Under the pieces are notes generated by a model that was not told the origin of the DNA, did not search any database, and saw nothing but the letters and a program-made list of their open reading frames with translations. A stretch of 64,000 bases of DNA from Mesorhizobium sp. ORS 3359. GTDB lineage: Bacteria; Pseudomonadota; Alphaproteobacteria; Rhizobiales; Rhizobiaceae. The position numbers were made by a program, and so were the translations under genes. Numbering within the stretch: position 1 is the first letter of the stretch; every line of letters begins with the position of its first letter. This document shows positions 9,801 to 17,581 of the stretch, piece by piece. The stretch lies in NCBI GenBank assembly GCA_000824845.1, contig CCNC01000091.1:186001-250000 (forward strand), written 5' to 3'.

Positions 9801-10477
9801 CGAGCACGGTAAGCGTCGGCAGCGTCGGCAACGAGCGCACCGTCACCAACGTGGCCGCTGGCCGGATCAGCCAGACTTCGACCGACGCAATCAACGGCAG
9901 CCAGCTTTACGCGACCAATCAGGCCGTCGAGGCCATGCAGGGGAGCGTCGGCGATCTGAACGAGTTCGCGATCCAGTACGACAAGAACACCGACGGTTCG
10001 AAGTCGAACTCGGTGACGCTGGTCGGCGGCGACGTGAATGCGCCGGTCGTCATCCACAATGTCGGCGCCGGTACCGCCAACACCGATGCGGTCAACGTGC
10101 AGCAGCTCAATCTTGGGCTGGCGACCACGCTCGACAACTCCAAGACCTACACCAACCAGGTGGCGGCCACCACGCTGCAGCAGGCCAATGCCTACACCGA
10201 CTCCAAGCTCAGCCAGCTCAACATGGACATGAGCGAGGCGCGCGGCGAAGCGCGCCAGGCGGCCGCGATCGGCCTTGCGGCCGCATCGCTGCGCTATGAC
10301 GACCGTCCCGGCAAGCTCAGCGTGGCGGCCGGCGGCGGCTATTGGCGCGGCGAGGGGGCCGTGGCGTTCGGCGCTGGTTACACCAGCGAGGACGGGCGCG
10401 CCCGGGCCAACCTGTCTGGGACGACGGCGGGCGGGCATTGGGGCGTCGGCGCGGGCGTCAGCTTTACCCTGAACTGA
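6815..10477 (+). CDS. Trimeric autotransporter adhesin (YadA/Hia type)
   Basis: A 1220-residue type Vc secretion protein that would export itself through the outer membrane and display a trimeric fibre. The N-terminus is an extended signal peptide of about 86 residues (basic region with NAYRVLGMRRKG, hydrophobic core, then ATPASAQVF). Residues about 90-510 are YadA-head repeats of roughly 14 residues with the SVALG/AIAIG pattern. Three neck modules with STDAVNGSQLFATNQ or a close variant lie near residues 555, 686 and 1022. The last 80 residues form the YadA anchor, ending GVGAGVSFTLN with a terminal hydrophobic/Asn signature. A strong AAAGGAGG lies 10 bases upstream of the ATG. Binding target unknown; head and neck modules are long DNA repeats. 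Confidence 0.93.
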   Translation: MNLGQARNVRRGSAGFAGNWVPGTADGRSLRRRLMAALRNAYRVLGMRRKGLGLGTLGAGRTLAAALGAIALGGIATPASAQVFGGGGTANGVRGIAFGSGAVQNGADSIAEGTNASAGSQNAVAIGFQSVASQINSIYLGSRTVAGTGATAASAIGIGTDVTASQADAIAMGRASVASAQYSVALGLSAKATGAGGAMALGQGTVSSGINSVALGVNANATGAGANALGTFATASGGNSTALGTSSTASNNYATAAGWGSVAGAVRSTALGVSAQATGTDNTAVGSNAQATGTSGAVALGVNASASSTNSVALGFATTSSGLSSTALGQGSQATVDFATAVGRGARAQGIASTAVGNFSTASADNAIAMGNLAAANSVDAVAIGTSATATGGKAVSIGSGNTAYGDGAVSIGDPSYASGTGAFTGGANNIANSDGTATATAANMAAGAVAIGNNNKAIGQGSVALGNGSTAGAAGFTGNVALGNGATATASSGDVALGSGSVTQTAVGTGSATIGGTTYTFAGTTPTSTVSIGAPGAERTLTNLAAGRLDGGSTDAVNGSQLFATNQKVTQNTTDIANLSSSLTNINTGGGIKYFHANSTLADSQALGTDSVAIGPNAVATNAGDVAIGLNSVSGTTTAVGSTVIGGTTYTFAGGTPAGAFSVGSVGAERQIQNVAAGQLSGSSTDAVNGSQLFATNQQVTQNTTDIAANTADITTLGNAITNIAGDTSTAYTDANGEGIRYVRTNDTTLPVTDAFAQGVGSSALGYQATASAANSLALGRGTTVSITDGVALGSGSVSDRAVAPASGSILSGTGLIPYNTTDLTLLGAVSVGNSTSYRQITNVADGTLDQDAVTLRQLKGALSSFAVTGTMYFHANSTASDSLAVGAESVAIGPRTTVNGDNGIGMGNGAIVQQTAPGGIAIGQNAISNQADSIAFGTNSTANGAQSMALGAGATANEPGSVALGAGSTTAAAVATTGTTINGVNYTFAGTNPTSTVSVGSVGNERTVTNVAAGRISQTSTDAINGSQLYATNQAVEAMQGSVGDLNEFAIQYDKNTDGSKSNSVTLVGGDVNAPVVIHNVGAGTANTDAVNVQQLNLGLATTLDNSKTYTNQVAATTLQQANAYTDSKLSQLNMDMSEARGEARQAAAIGLAAASLRYDDRPGKLSVAAGGGYWRGEGAVAFGAGYTSEDGRARANLSGTTAGGHWGVGAGVSFTLN
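8474..8548 (+). repeat. Copy 1 of a 75-base direct repeat inside the adhesin gene
   Basis: Encodes the neck module STDAVNGSQLFATNQKVTQN and following residues. It is nearly identical to 8867-8941 (about four differences in 75 bases). The distance between the copies is 393 bases, a multiple of three, so recombination would remove or add 131 residues in frame. Confidence 0.85.
8867..8941 (+). repeat. Copy 2 of a 75-base direct repeat inside the adhesin gene
   Basis: Partner of 8474-8548. A more diverged third neck module lies at about 9880-9925. Near identity at silent positions suggests recent duplication or gene conversion. Confidence 0.85.
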
Positions 10478-10485
10478 GTCTGTTG

Positions 10486-11061
10486 ATGGTCAGGCAAGCC
10501 GGCTCCGCTGTCGCATTGTGCATGACTTGCCTGCTCCTGTCCGGACCGTTTGCGGCCGGGCAGGAGGCGGGACCTTCTGCCTATCGGATAAAGCCTTCGG
10601 ACGTTGCGGTGCCTGCGGGCGTAAAGCTCGGCGACTACCAACGCACCACGCGTCCGTTCGAGAACTGGACACTGATCTGCGACGAGAATCTGCAGGCCAG
10701 AAAGCGTGTGTGCAACATCAGCCAGTCCTTCGTCGACGAGAGCCAGGCCCCGGTCTTCAGCTGGACGCTGGCGGCCGACGAGAAGGGCAAGCCCTTCATG
10801 ATATTGCGGACCCCGAGCCAAGCCGGTGCGGGAAGCAAGCTCTCGCTCAAGCTTGCCGGTCGCAAGCAGCCCGTCGACGTTCAGCTGCAGGGCTGCGATG
10901 CGTCGGTTTGCGTCGGCTATCTGCCTGTAGGGCCGGCCCTTCGCGAGCAGATCGGGAAGGAAACCGTCGTCCAGGTTTCCTATTCGCTGCCGTCGGGAGC
11001 GACCGTCAGCCTGGATGCTCCCTTCAAGGGGCTGAAGACCGCGCTTTCGGCCATCAAATAG
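10486..11061 (+). CDS. Invasion-associated locus B (IalB) family envelope protein
   Basis: A 191-residue exported protein with an N-terminal signal peptide (residues 1-25, cleavage near FAAGQ). The body has the IalB pattern: FENWTLICDE, a Cys before KRVCNISQSF, a hydrophobic strand ending ILRTPS, and QGCDASVCVGYLPV with a Cys pair, ending in the GATVSLDAPFKGLKTAL motif. IalB proteins of Bartonella and Brucella are periplasmic or outer-membrane proteins linked to host-cell entry; the biochemical role is not known. It begins 8 bases after the adhesin stop, so it is in the same operon. The ATG at 10486 gives the signal peptide; a longer in-frame reading into the adhesin gene is not credible. Confidence 0.85.
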   Translation: MVRQAGSAVALCMTCLLLSGPFAAGQEAGPSAYRIKPSDVAVPAGVKLGDYQRTTRPFENWTLICDENLQARKRVCNISQSFVDESQAPVFSWTLAADEKGKPFMILRTPSQAGAGSKLSLKLAGRKQPVDVQLQGCDASVCVGYLPVGPALREQIGKETVVQVSYSLPSGATVSLDAPFKGLKTALSAIK

Positions 11062-11073
11062 AAAGACTTTGAA

Positions 11074-11793
11074 ATGACACGCCAATCCATCGAAGACAGA
11101 ATCCTGGCGCGCGCCGAGCCGGTTGCGCTGTCGGAGCCACAGGGCTCGCCGCCACGCTCGCAAGCCTGGCGCCTGGTACGAAACACCGCGCTGCTCGGCG
11201 CGTTCGCTGTCCTGGTCGCGGCGGCGGTCGTCCTGTCGTTCCGTCTCTATCCCGCGCTCGGGACATTCGTCGCGGGCACGGCTTCCGCGCAGGCACAGGC
11301 GCCCGTGCAGGGCGAGCCGACGCAAGCCGCGCCTGCGCCGGCAGATGCCTCGGCGAACAAGAATCCGTTTCAGGCGCATGTCGCCCAGGCGGGCGTGCGC
11401 ACCTGCGCCAACCTCTTTGCCACGCTCGGAGAGGCTCTGACTGCCGGATCGACCTATGCGGTCCAGACGCAATGGGACAAGACCTCGCCCGATGCGCATG
11501 CCGTGCAGGCGGTCGCCGGGATGAGCTACAATCTGCCGGACTATAAGACGCAGGCTGCCGGCGTCGTCTTTGCCTCGCCTGTCGGCCAGACCTGCGAGGG
11601 CGGCTTCGTGCGGGTGGCTCCGTTCCAGAAGTCCTGTCAGGAGGTCGCGCAGACCCTACCGAAAGGCAGCGTTCCGGCGGACAATCTATCGAACACCAGC
11701 CTGTTCAATCTGGCCAACAATGGCGGCCAGGCCCTGCTGGTCCCCACCGGCAACACCTGCATCGTCGTCTCGGTCGCGCGCATGGGCGGATAG
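11074..11793 (+). CDS. Membrane-anchored cysteine-containing protein of unknown function
   Basis: The 239-residue protein has a cytoplasmic N-terminus, one membrane segment (about residues 36-58), an Ala/Pro/Gln-rich linker (about 66-92) and a periplasmic domain with five cysteines (including RTCANLF, GQTCEGGF, KSCQEV and NTCIVV), a pattern suggesting disulfides. No named family was recognised. It starts 12 bases after the IalB-like gene and belongs to the adhesin operon. Topology suggests a tethered periplasmic factor, perhaps helping folding or assembly of the neighbouring envelope proteins; that is inference from context. Confidence 0.75.
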   Translation: MTRQSIEDRILARAEPVALSEPQGSPPRSQAWRLVRNTALLGAFAVLVAAAVVLSFRLYPALGTFVAGTASAQAQAPVQGEPTQAAPAPADASANKNPFQAHVAQAGVRTCANLFATLGEALTAGSTYAVQTQWDKTSPDAHAVQAVAGMSYNLPDYKTQAAGVVFASPVGQTCEGGFVRVAPFQKSCQEVAQTLPKGSVPADNLSNTSLFNLANNGGQALLVPTGNTCIVVSVARMGG

Positions 11794-11844
11794 CGGCCAG
11801 GCACAGTCACCGATCTTGAACAGCTGCACTCGGGAGCTACGAAA

Positions 11845-12318
11845 ATGCTGATCAACCGTCGCCTCTCACTCCCGCTGCTGGCGGCACTGGCCGGGCTTAC
11901 CATCGCCAGCCATGCCGCCGACCTGGTGGCGCCGCCGCCGGCTGAGACGGGCGAGGAAAAAGGCATCTGGGGCGCAATCGCCTATTCGCCGGATGACGGC
12001 CGTCACGGCTTTTTCTGGGGTGCCGACAAGCGCCAGGAAGCCGAAGACATTGCGCTCAAATATTGCAAGAACGCGGACGGCAAGGGCTGCAGGGTGGTCG
12101 AAGTGTTCCGCAACCACCGCCATTGGGACGATGACGACGGCACCGGCTTTCCCTATGAGCACTGCGCGGCGCTCTCGGTCGGCAAGAGCCGTGGCGCGGC
12201 CACCCCGTTCTGGGGCGTGGCGTCGGCCACGACCCGCAAGGATGCGCAGGACAAGGCCACGGCCCAATGCGGCGGCGAGGGGAAGGAGTGCAAGATCCGC
12301 GAGTGGGTCTGCACCTGA
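11845..12318 (+). CDS. DUF4189-type secreted protein
   Basis: A 157-residue exported protein with a signal peptide (residues 1-24, ending ASHA-AD). The mature part has the DUF4189 pattern: WGAIAYSPDDGRHGFFWG, a conserved AEDIALKYC helix, GCRVVEVF, a Cys before AALSVG, a second repeat WGVASATTRKDAQDKA and a C-terminal Cys pair (ECKIREWVC). Six cysteines probably form disulfides. Function unknown; members are small periplasmic or secreted proteins. It is the last gene of the adhesin operon, 51 bases after the preceding gene, and converges with the RpiR gene across a 31-base gap. Confidence 0.8.
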   Translation: MLINRRLSLPLLAALAGLTIASHAADLVAPPPAETGEEKGIWGAIAYSPDDGRHGFFWGADKRQEAEDIALKYCKNADGKGCRVVEVFRNHRHWDDDDGTGFPYEHCAALSVGKSRGAATPFWGVASATTRKDAQDKATAQCGGEGKECKIREWVCT

Positions 12319-12349
12319 TTTCGCAATCCGAGTTAGACGGGTATTGTGA

Positions 12350-13267
12350 TCAGCCGACCTCGATGTTCATCTCGGCGATCAGCCGCTCGCGGCCGGCAAG
12401 CGAGTTCAGCGCCTTGTCGCCCAGCTCGCGGGCCACGAGGTTGAGCAGCGCCTCGCAAAACACGACATAGGCGCCCATGCTGTTCGAATAGAAGCTGCTG
12501 GCATGCGGGATGAAAAACGCATGCTGGGCTGGGGGAACAAGTGGCGAGGAACGTGAGTCGGTGATCGCGATTACCTTCTGGCCGTTTGCCGCAGCAATAC
12601 GGCCAACCTCGGCGACGCTGCGCGTATAGGGCGCGCAACTCGCCGTGATGACGACGTCACCCGGCTCGAGCTGCGATAGCGCCTCGGCGACGCCGAGCCG
12701 AGGCGCATCGAGCAGCGCCACGTCCGAGCGTACCATGCCCAGGCAATAGGTGAGGAAGCTCGCAAGCGAATGGAACTGGCGGACGCCGTGCACCCGCACG
12801 CGGCGTGCGCCGGCCAGCAGCGCGGTTGCGCCTCTCAGCGAGGCGCTATCCAACTGGCCGAGGAAGCCGTCGACGTTCGCCGCCGTTTCTCGTGCCAGCC
12901 GCTCGAAGACTTCGACCTCGGCGCCACCTGCCGAAGGCGTCGTCATTAGCCTTCCGGCCTGGCGGCTGTAGAAATATTGCTGGTCGTCGGCGATGGCCTT
13001 GCGGAAGACAGCTTGGAAATCGCTGAACCCTTCGAAGCCGAGACGCTTCGCCAGCCTGGTCAGCGTGGACGGATTGATGCCGAACTGATCGGCGAGCTCC
13101 GATATCGTGCGGACGGCGGACTGTTCGGGCGCCTCGACCAGCTTGGCGAAGACGTCATGCGCCTTGGAGCCGAGGGAAAAGCCCGCCTCGTCGCGGCCGA
13201 CCGAGAGCGCCAACGCCCTCAGATCCTCGATGGTGCGCGGCGGCTCCGCGACGGCTTCCTCTGGCAT
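12350..13267 (-). CDS. RpiR/MurR family transcriptional regulator, copy 1
   Basis: A 305-residue regulator with an N-terminal RpiR-type helix-turn-helix (TISELADQFGINPSTLTRLAKRL begins near residue 52) and a C-terminal SIS domain (VHGVRQFHSLASFL near 155 and VITASCAPYTRSVAEV near 205) that in this family binds sugar phosphates or related metabolites. The ATG at 13267 gives the family-length protein; an upstream in-frame extension is unsupported. It is the last gene of the operon that includes the amino acid ABC transporter and the C45 hydrolase, 10 bases after the hydrolase stop, so it probably senses a product of that pathway and regulates the operon. Confidence 0.9.
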   Translation of the reverse strand: MPEEAVAEPPRTIEDLRALALSVGRDEAGFSLGSKAHDVFAKLVEAPEQSAVRTISELADQFGINPSTLTRLAKRLGFEGFSDFQAVFRKAIADDQQYFYSRQAGRLMTTPSAGGAEVEVFERLARETAANVDGFLGQLDSASLRGATALLAGARRVRVHGVRQFHSLASFLTYCLGMVRSDVALLDAPRLGVAEALSQLEPGDVVITASCAPYTRSVAEVGRIAAANGQKVIAITDSRSSPLVPPAQHAFFIPHASSFYSNSMGAYVVFCEALLNLVARELGDKALNSLAGRERLIAEMNIEVG

Positions 13268-13277
13268 CGTTTCCCGT

Positions 13278-14336
13278 TCACCCCGCGACAGGGACCAGCC
13301 CATCCCGCATGTCGAAGCGCGCTGCTTCGTGCTGTCCATCGTAGACAGCCCACTCGACCTTGTCAGCCCCGACGCGGAAGACAGCGCTGGCAAGCGTGTT
13401 CTCGACATCGCTGTCGGCCGGGTCCGTGCGGTAGATCGGCAGCTCCGGGTCGGCCGCGTCCCACAAGATGCCGAGCGCGCGGCGTTGCGGCTCGGACTGA
13501 GGCGTCTCATTCAGCAGCGCTTCGCCTCGTCGCTGGCGCACACCGGAGGAGCCGGTGACGATCTGCGACATGCGCCCGGTGTCGGCATGGATCAGGTGGT
13601 TCGAGTGAACGCGCGCCGCCTCGACGCGATCGACCGACAGGGCCTGCGCGGTGAACTCGACGCTGAGCAGCCGCTCATCGCCGGCCTGCGCCAGGGTCAG
13701 GTGAAAGGCGCCGGCGCGGGGCGCCGATTTGAGCAGCGCCAGCGCTGCGTCGAGGTCCGGCGCGTCGAGCACTGCCCGGGCGAGCACCATACGCGGCGCT
13801 CCGGCGCCGCCGGCCAGCGGCCTGGTATTGTTGACCGTCTGCACCAGCCCGCTCGACGTCGCCGCGAATGTATGTCCAGGCAAGGAGCCGGGGTAGACGA
13901 AGGCGGTGAATTGATTGCCGCCTTCGGACGTCACATGGGCCAGCGCGCAGTGGCCGGCGAAATCCGGGTCGCCGTCCTCGTTGTGGCCGATGACATGCGG
14001 GGACCCCGGTAGTTGCACCGTCGTGCAGCCATCGGGTGCCATTGCCCAGATGTCGCCGCGGCAGTTCCACAGGAAGACGTCGTCGAAAGCCAATTCAAGT
14101 CCGGCGGCGAGGCCCTGCAGCTCGGCCCAGTATCGGGGGAACCGCTCCCGCACGATCGCCGCCATCATGCCGATGCGTGGATCGGCGCGCCGAGCGTTTA
14201 GCTCGCGCCATGCGGCGGACGTCTGGAAATGGTCGTTGAGCGCCGCTCGGCCGAAGCGCCCGAGAGCAGCCCCGACGTCGTAGGGCGACCCCGAGACATC
14301 GATGAAGGAAAGCCGGAGGCCGGCGTCATGCGACAT
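13278..14336 (-). CDS. C45-family (acyl-CoA:6-APA acyltransferase-like) amidohydrolase
   Basis: A 352-residue protein of the peptidase C45 / linear-amide C-N hydrolase type. The candidate autocatalytic nucleophile is Cys92 in WNCRGDIWAM, followed by GCTTVQLPG, HVIGHNEDGD and a Ser/Gly-rich FAATSSGLVQTVNNTR, the usual order of the Ntn-hydrolase core. Characterised relatives exchange or hydrolyse acyl-amide bonds of small molecules. There is no signal peptide, so it acts in the cytoplasm. Its ATG overlaps the 3' end of the ABC ATPase gene by 11 bases and it precedes the RpiR gene, so the transported compound is probably its substrate. The actual amide is unknown. Confidence 0.8.
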   Translation of the reverse strand: MSHDAGLRLSFIDVSGSPYDVGAALGRFGRAALNDHFQTSAAWRELNARRADPRIGMMAAIVRERFPRYWAELQGLAAGLELAFDDVFLWNCRGDIWAMAPDGCTTVQLPGSPHVIGHNEDGDPDFAGHCALAHVTSEGGNQFTAFVYPGSLPGHTFAATSSGLVQTVNNTRPLAGGAGAPRMVLARAVLDAPDLDAALALLKSAPRAGAFHLTLAQAGDERLLSVEFTAQALSVDRVEAARVHSNHLIHADTGRMSQIVTGSSGVRQRRGEALLNETPQSEPQRRALGILWDAADPELPIYRTDPADSDVENTLASAVFRVGADKVEWAVYDGQHEAARFDMRDGLVPVAG

Positions 14337-15054
14337 GCTGGAGAAACTCTTTCAAGCGAGGATTTTGCGGGTTCGCAAGCAGCTCCCGCGGCTCGCCGTC
14401 GACGGCGATCTTGCCGCCTTCCATGAAGATCAGCCTGGTCCCGACCTTGCGGGCAAAGGCCATCTCGTGGGTGACGACGATCATCGTCATGCCTTCCTCG
14501 GCCAGCGCCTGCATCACGCGCAGCACCTCGTGCCTGAGTTCAGGATCGAGCGCCGAGGTCGGCTCGTCGAACAGCATCAGCTTCGGCTTGACGGCAAGCG
14601 CACGCGCAATGGCGACGCGCTGCTGCTGGCCGCCGGAAAGCTCGCTCGGATAGTGATGCGCCCTTTCGGCAAGACCGACCTTGGCGAGCATTTCCAATGC
14701 CTGCTTGCGTGCCTCCGCCCGCGTCTCGCCACGCACGCGGCGCGGACCGAAGGCGACGTTTTCCAGCGCCGTCATCTGCGGAAACAGGTTGAACTGCTGG
14801 AAGACCATGCCGGCTTCCTGGCGGATCAGGCGGACCTTGCGGCCGCCGGATTTGACGCTGATGCCGTCAACGACGAGGTCGCCACCATTGATCTCCTCCA
14901 GCGCGTTGATGCAGCGAAGCAGCGTCGACTTGCCGGAGCCGGAGGGGCCGATCAGCACCACCTTCTCGCCGGGCTCGATCGAGAGATCCACCTGATCGAG
15001 GATGGTAACCTGGCCGAAGCGCTTGGTGACTTTATTGAACGCCACGATGCTCAC
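14326..15054 (-). CDS. Polar amino acid ABC transporter ATP-binding protein (GlnQ/HisP type)
   Basis: ATPase of an ABC importer, 242 residues, the normal length for the polar amino acid group. Walker [10 protein letters not shown] near residue 35, signature [15 protein letters not shown] near 140, Walker [15 protein letters not shown] near 160, and the switch histidine in [10 protein letters not shown]. It overlaps the permease stop by four bases (ATGA) and is followed at once by the C45 hydrolase gene, so all are on one transcript. Specificity is set by the binding protein encoded upstream. Confidence 0.95.
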   Translation of the reverse strand: MSIVAFNKVTKRFGQVTILDQVDLSIEPGEKVVLIGPSGSGKSTLLRCINALEEINGGDLVVDGISVKSGGRKVRLIRQEAGMVFQQFNLFPQMTALENVAFGPRRVRGETRAEARKQALEMLAKVGLAERAHHYPSELSGGQQQRVAIARALAVKPKLMLFDEPTSALDPELRHEVLRVMQALAEEGMTMIVVTHEMAFARKVGTRLIFMEGGKIAVDGEPRELLANPQNPRLKEFLQHVA

Positions 15055-15716
15055 AGGATGCGCATCCTCTTTTCGGTCAGCCGCAGGATGAGTGTAAGCG
15101 TGCCCGTCATGATCAGGTAGAACATCGCCACAGCCGACCAGATCTCGACGGCACGGAAGTTGGCCGCCATGATTTCCTGGCCTTGCCGGGTGAGCTCGCC
15201 GACGCCTATGACGATGAACAGAGAGGTATCCTTCAGGCTGACGATGAACTGGTTGCCGAGCGCCGGGATCATGCGGCGGAAGGCAAGCGGGCCGATGATG
15301 TAGAAAAGCACTTTCCAGAACGGCAGGCCGAGCGCCAGGCCGGCCTCGCGCAAGCCGCGATGGACGGAAAGGAAGGCGCCGCGCACGATCTCGGCGATAT
15401 AGGCGCCCGCATTGATGATGATCGCCATGATCGCCGCCGCCAACGGATTGATGCGGACATCCGCCAGGATCGGCAGCGCGAAATAGATGAACATCACCTG
15501 CACGATGATCGGCGTGCCGCGAATGATCTCGATATAGACCATGGCGATGGCGTTGAGCACGATGTTGCCATAGGCGCGCGCCAGCCCGGCGGCGAAGCCG
15601 ATGACAAGGCCGCCGGCAAGCCCGGCGAGCGCGATCAGCACGGTGAGGCGGGCGCCTTTAAACAGCTCGGGCAAGGCCTGCCAGATGACGGACCAGTCGA
15701 AATCCATGAGAGCCAT
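15051..15716 (-). CDS. Polar amino acid ABC transporter permease (GlnP/HisM type)
   Basis: Inner-membrane permease of 221 residues with about five membrane segments and the EAA-loop region [20 protein letters not shown] near residues 140-160. Only one permease gene is present, so the transporter probably works as a homodimer of this subunit, as known for GlnP-type systems. It lies between the binding-protein gene (87 bases upstream, gap containing a GC-rich hairpin) and the ATPase gene (overlapping start). Confidence 0.93.
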   Translation of the reverse strand: MALMDFDWSVIWQALPELFKGARLTVLIALAGLAGGLVIGFAAGLARAYGNIVLNAIAMVYIEIIRGTPIIVQVMFIYFALPILADVRINPLAAAIMAIIINAGAYIAEIVRGAFLSVHRGLREAGLALGLPFWKVLFYIIGPLAFRRMIPALGNQFIVSLKDTSLFIVIGVGELTRQGQEIMAANFRAVEIWSAVAMFYLIMTGTLTLILRLTEKRMRIL

Positions 15717-15731
15717 CCTTCAGGGAAGGCA

Positions 15732-15748
15732 CGCCGGCCATGCCGGCG
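15732..15748. other. Intra-operon hairpin between binding-protein and permease genes
   Basis: Stem CGCCGGC with loop CAT and stem GCCGGCG, no following T-run. Such hairpins after binding-protein genes commonly protect the upstream message and lower expression of downstream membrane components. This role is inferred from position. Confidence 0.5.
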
Positions 15749-15803
15749 CGCCAGGAGATCCAACGGGAAACCGGTGGATCAGATCCAAGGGGAACCCTTG
15801 TGA

Positions 15804-16556
15804 TCAGCTCTTCGGGGGCTCGGTGCCGAACCACTTCTTGTAGATGGCCTCGTAGGTGCCGTCGCCCTTCAGCTTGGCGATCGAGGCATTCACCTTGGCG
15901 ACGAGCGGGCTGCCCTTCGGGAAGGCGATGCCATATTGCTGAGCCATCATCTGCGGGCCGACGGTCTTCACTTTCCCCTGGCCATTGGTCTTGATGTAGT
16001 AGAGCACGTTCGGGGTGTCGTGCATGGCGGCGTCGGCGCGGCCGGTCGCGACCTCGAGATAGGCGTTGTCGCTGTTCGGGAACAGGCGCAGCTCCGTGCC
16101 CTTGAAATGTTCCTTGGCATAGTCGGTCGCCGACGTGCCGGTCTTCACGGCAAGCGTCTTGCCGACGAGATCGTCCGGACCCTTGATCGTGCTGTCGACC
16201 GGCACCATCAGAAGGAAGCCGCTGTCGTAATAGCCGTCAGAGAAGTCGATGACCTTCTTGCGCTCGTCCTTGATGGTGATGCCGGCCAGGCCGACATCGA
16301 CCTGCTTGGTCTGCAGCGCCGGGATGATGCCGTTGAAGTCCATCGGCTGCAGTGTGTAGGTCACGCCGATATCCTTGGCGATCGCGGCCCAAAGGTCGAT
16401 GTCGAAGCCCACATATTTGTCGCCTTCCTTGAATTCGAACGGAACGAAGGCGGTATCGGTCGCCACGATCAGGTCGTCGGCGAAGGTCGGCTGACCGAAG
16501 ACGAGCGTTGCCGCGACGGCAGCGGCGGCGGTGAGGCTTGCGAGTGCGAACTTCAT
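15804..16556 (-). CDS. Amino acid ABC transporter periplasmic substrate-binding protein
   Basis: A 250-residue solute-binding protein (family 3, GlnH/HisJ type). Signal peptide residues 1-26 ending PTFA-DD. Domain hallmarks are [53 protein letters not shown] and the C-terminal [16 protein letters not shown]. The ATG at 16556 is chosen because it starts the signal peptide and is preceded by AAGGGG; longer frames are unsupported. First gene of the transporter operon, preceded by a strong inverted repeat at 16636-16657. The ligand cannot be read from sequence; a polar or zwitterionic compound is expected from family. Confidence 0.93.
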   Translation of the reverse strand: MKFALASLTAAAAVAATLVFGQPTFADDLIVATDTAFVPFEFKEGDKYVGFDIDLWAAIAKDIGVTYTLQPMDFNGIIPALQTKQVDVGLAGITIKDERKKVIDFSDGYYDSGFLLMVPVDSTIKGPDDLVGKTLAVKTGTSATDYAKEHFKGTELRLFPNSDNAYLEVATGRADAAMHDTPNVLYYIKTNGQGKVKTVGPQMMAQQYGIAFPKGSPLVAKVNASIAKLKGDGTYEAIYKKWFGTEPPKS

Positions 16557-16635
16557 TTTCGGGTTCCCCTTTTTGTTGGATTGCCCAGCAAGCGTAACAC
16601 TGTCGATACGGTGGTGCAAATCAAAAATGCATTCT

Positions 16636-16657
16636 AATATGAAATGCACTTCATATT
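16636..16657. promoter_or_regulatory. Inverted repeat upstream of the transporter operon (candidate RpiR operator)
   Basis: Arms AATATGAA and TTCATATT separated by ATGCAC, perfect over 8 bases on each side. It lies 80 bases before the binding-protein start, in the 118-base gap after the BKACE gene, and is AT-rich against a GC-rich background. Size and symmetry fit a dimeric RpiR-type regulator such as either one in this cluster. Confidence 0.55.
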
Positions 16658-16674
16658 TGCAAAGTGCCGACGCA

Positions 16675-17502
16675 TTAGGCATCCGACCACTGGCTTCGCA
16701 ACGCGTCCGCGTCGGCGAGCGTGAGCCCGCAGGCTTCGACTGCCAGCCTTGTGGCCACGACGAGATCCTGGTTTCCGGAAGCCAGCGTCCCATCGGGGAG
16801 AAAGAGATTGTTCTCGAAACCAACGCGTGCATGTCCGCCGAGCAGAGCAGCGGCCGTCACGGAGGCCACTTCCTGGTCGCCGAAAGCGCAGACCATCCAG
16901 TGCCTCGCTGCGGGGATGCTAGGCGCCAGGAAGGGGAGCAGGTCGGCGGGCCGGGACGTCTGCCCGACCGTATAGCGGCCGAGGACATAGAGGACGGGCA
17001 GATTGTCGAAGGGGATCAGGCCGCGACCCGCCAGCGCCGCGAGATAGCTCGCCTCCTCGGGCGTATAAAGGATGATCTGCGGCGTGACTTTTTCCACGCG
17101 TAGCGTTTCGAGAAACGAGGCGAAGGCCGCGTCATGTGTTGGGCCGGGCACGAACTCGCGCAAGGCAAGCGAAACCGCCTCCGGCCGCGTTTCCAGCACC
17201 ACCCGCATCTGCTCCTCGGGCCGATAGAGGCCCAGCGCCTCGCTGGTGATCTGGAGAACGAGCCTGTCGCCGACGCTGGCCCTGATCGCCGCGGTCGCGG
17301 CCCGGTAGGCTTCGACGTCCAGCAGATGGCGTCCGTCGCGGTCGCGAACATGCACATGGATCATGGCGGCGCCGGCCTCGAGCGAGGCGGCGGCCACATC
17401 AGCCAACTCACCTGGGGTGATCGGCAGGGCCGGGTGATCGGCCTTGGTGCGCCGGCCACCGTTTGGCGCCACGGCGATCGCCACGCGATTTTGGTTCGGC
17501 AT
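16675..17502 (-). CDS. BKACE (DUF849) beta-keto acid cleavage enzyme
   Basis: A 275-residue TIM-barrel enzyme that, in this family, condenses a beta-keto acid with acetyl-CoA to give acetoacetate and a new CoA ester. The zinc site of the characterised member Kce (His46, His48, Glu230) is matched by His49 and His51 in [11 protein letters not shown] and Glu230 in ARVGFENN. The ATG at 17502 has GGAG six bases upstream; a longer start at 17523 is less likely. The gene is divergent from an RpiR gene and an aminotransferase that could supply the beta-keto acid, and lies upstream of the transporter operon. The side-chain class of the substrate cannot be settled by eye. Confidence 0.9.
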   Translation of the reverse strand: MPNQNRVAIAVAPNGGRRTKADHPALPITPGELADVAAASLEAGAAMIHVHVRDRDGRHLLDVEAYRAATAAIRASVGDRLVLQITSEALGLYRPEEQMRVVLETRPEAVSLALREFVPGPTHDAAFASFLETLRVEKVTPQIILYTPEEASYLAALAGRGLIPFDNLPVLYVLGRYTVGQTSRPADLLPFLAPSIPAARHWMVCAFGDQEVASVTAAALLGGHARVGFENNLFLPDGTLASGNQDLVVATRLAVEACGLTLADADALRSQWSDA

Positions 17503-17535
17503 CGACTGCTCCACTTGTTGCACACAGACAATTTA

Positions 17536-17551
17536 TGCAACATATATTGCA
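17536..17551. promoter_or_regulatory. Inverted repeat between the divergent BKACE and RpiR genes
   Basis: TGCAA, six bases (CATATA), TTGCA; a further TTGCA lies at 17518-17522. It sits in the 79-base region that must drive both genes, a standard place for an operator of the adjacent RpiR regulator. Confidence 0.45.
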
Positions 17552-17581
17552 CGATCATCCATTCGCGTCTATGGTCGCGGC

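Noticed and set aside
8561..10438. A 625-codon open frame opposite the adhesin gene
   Set aside because: Its composition (Arg, Gly, His-rich) mirrors the repeats on the other strand and no motif was found; the adhesin frame explains the region.
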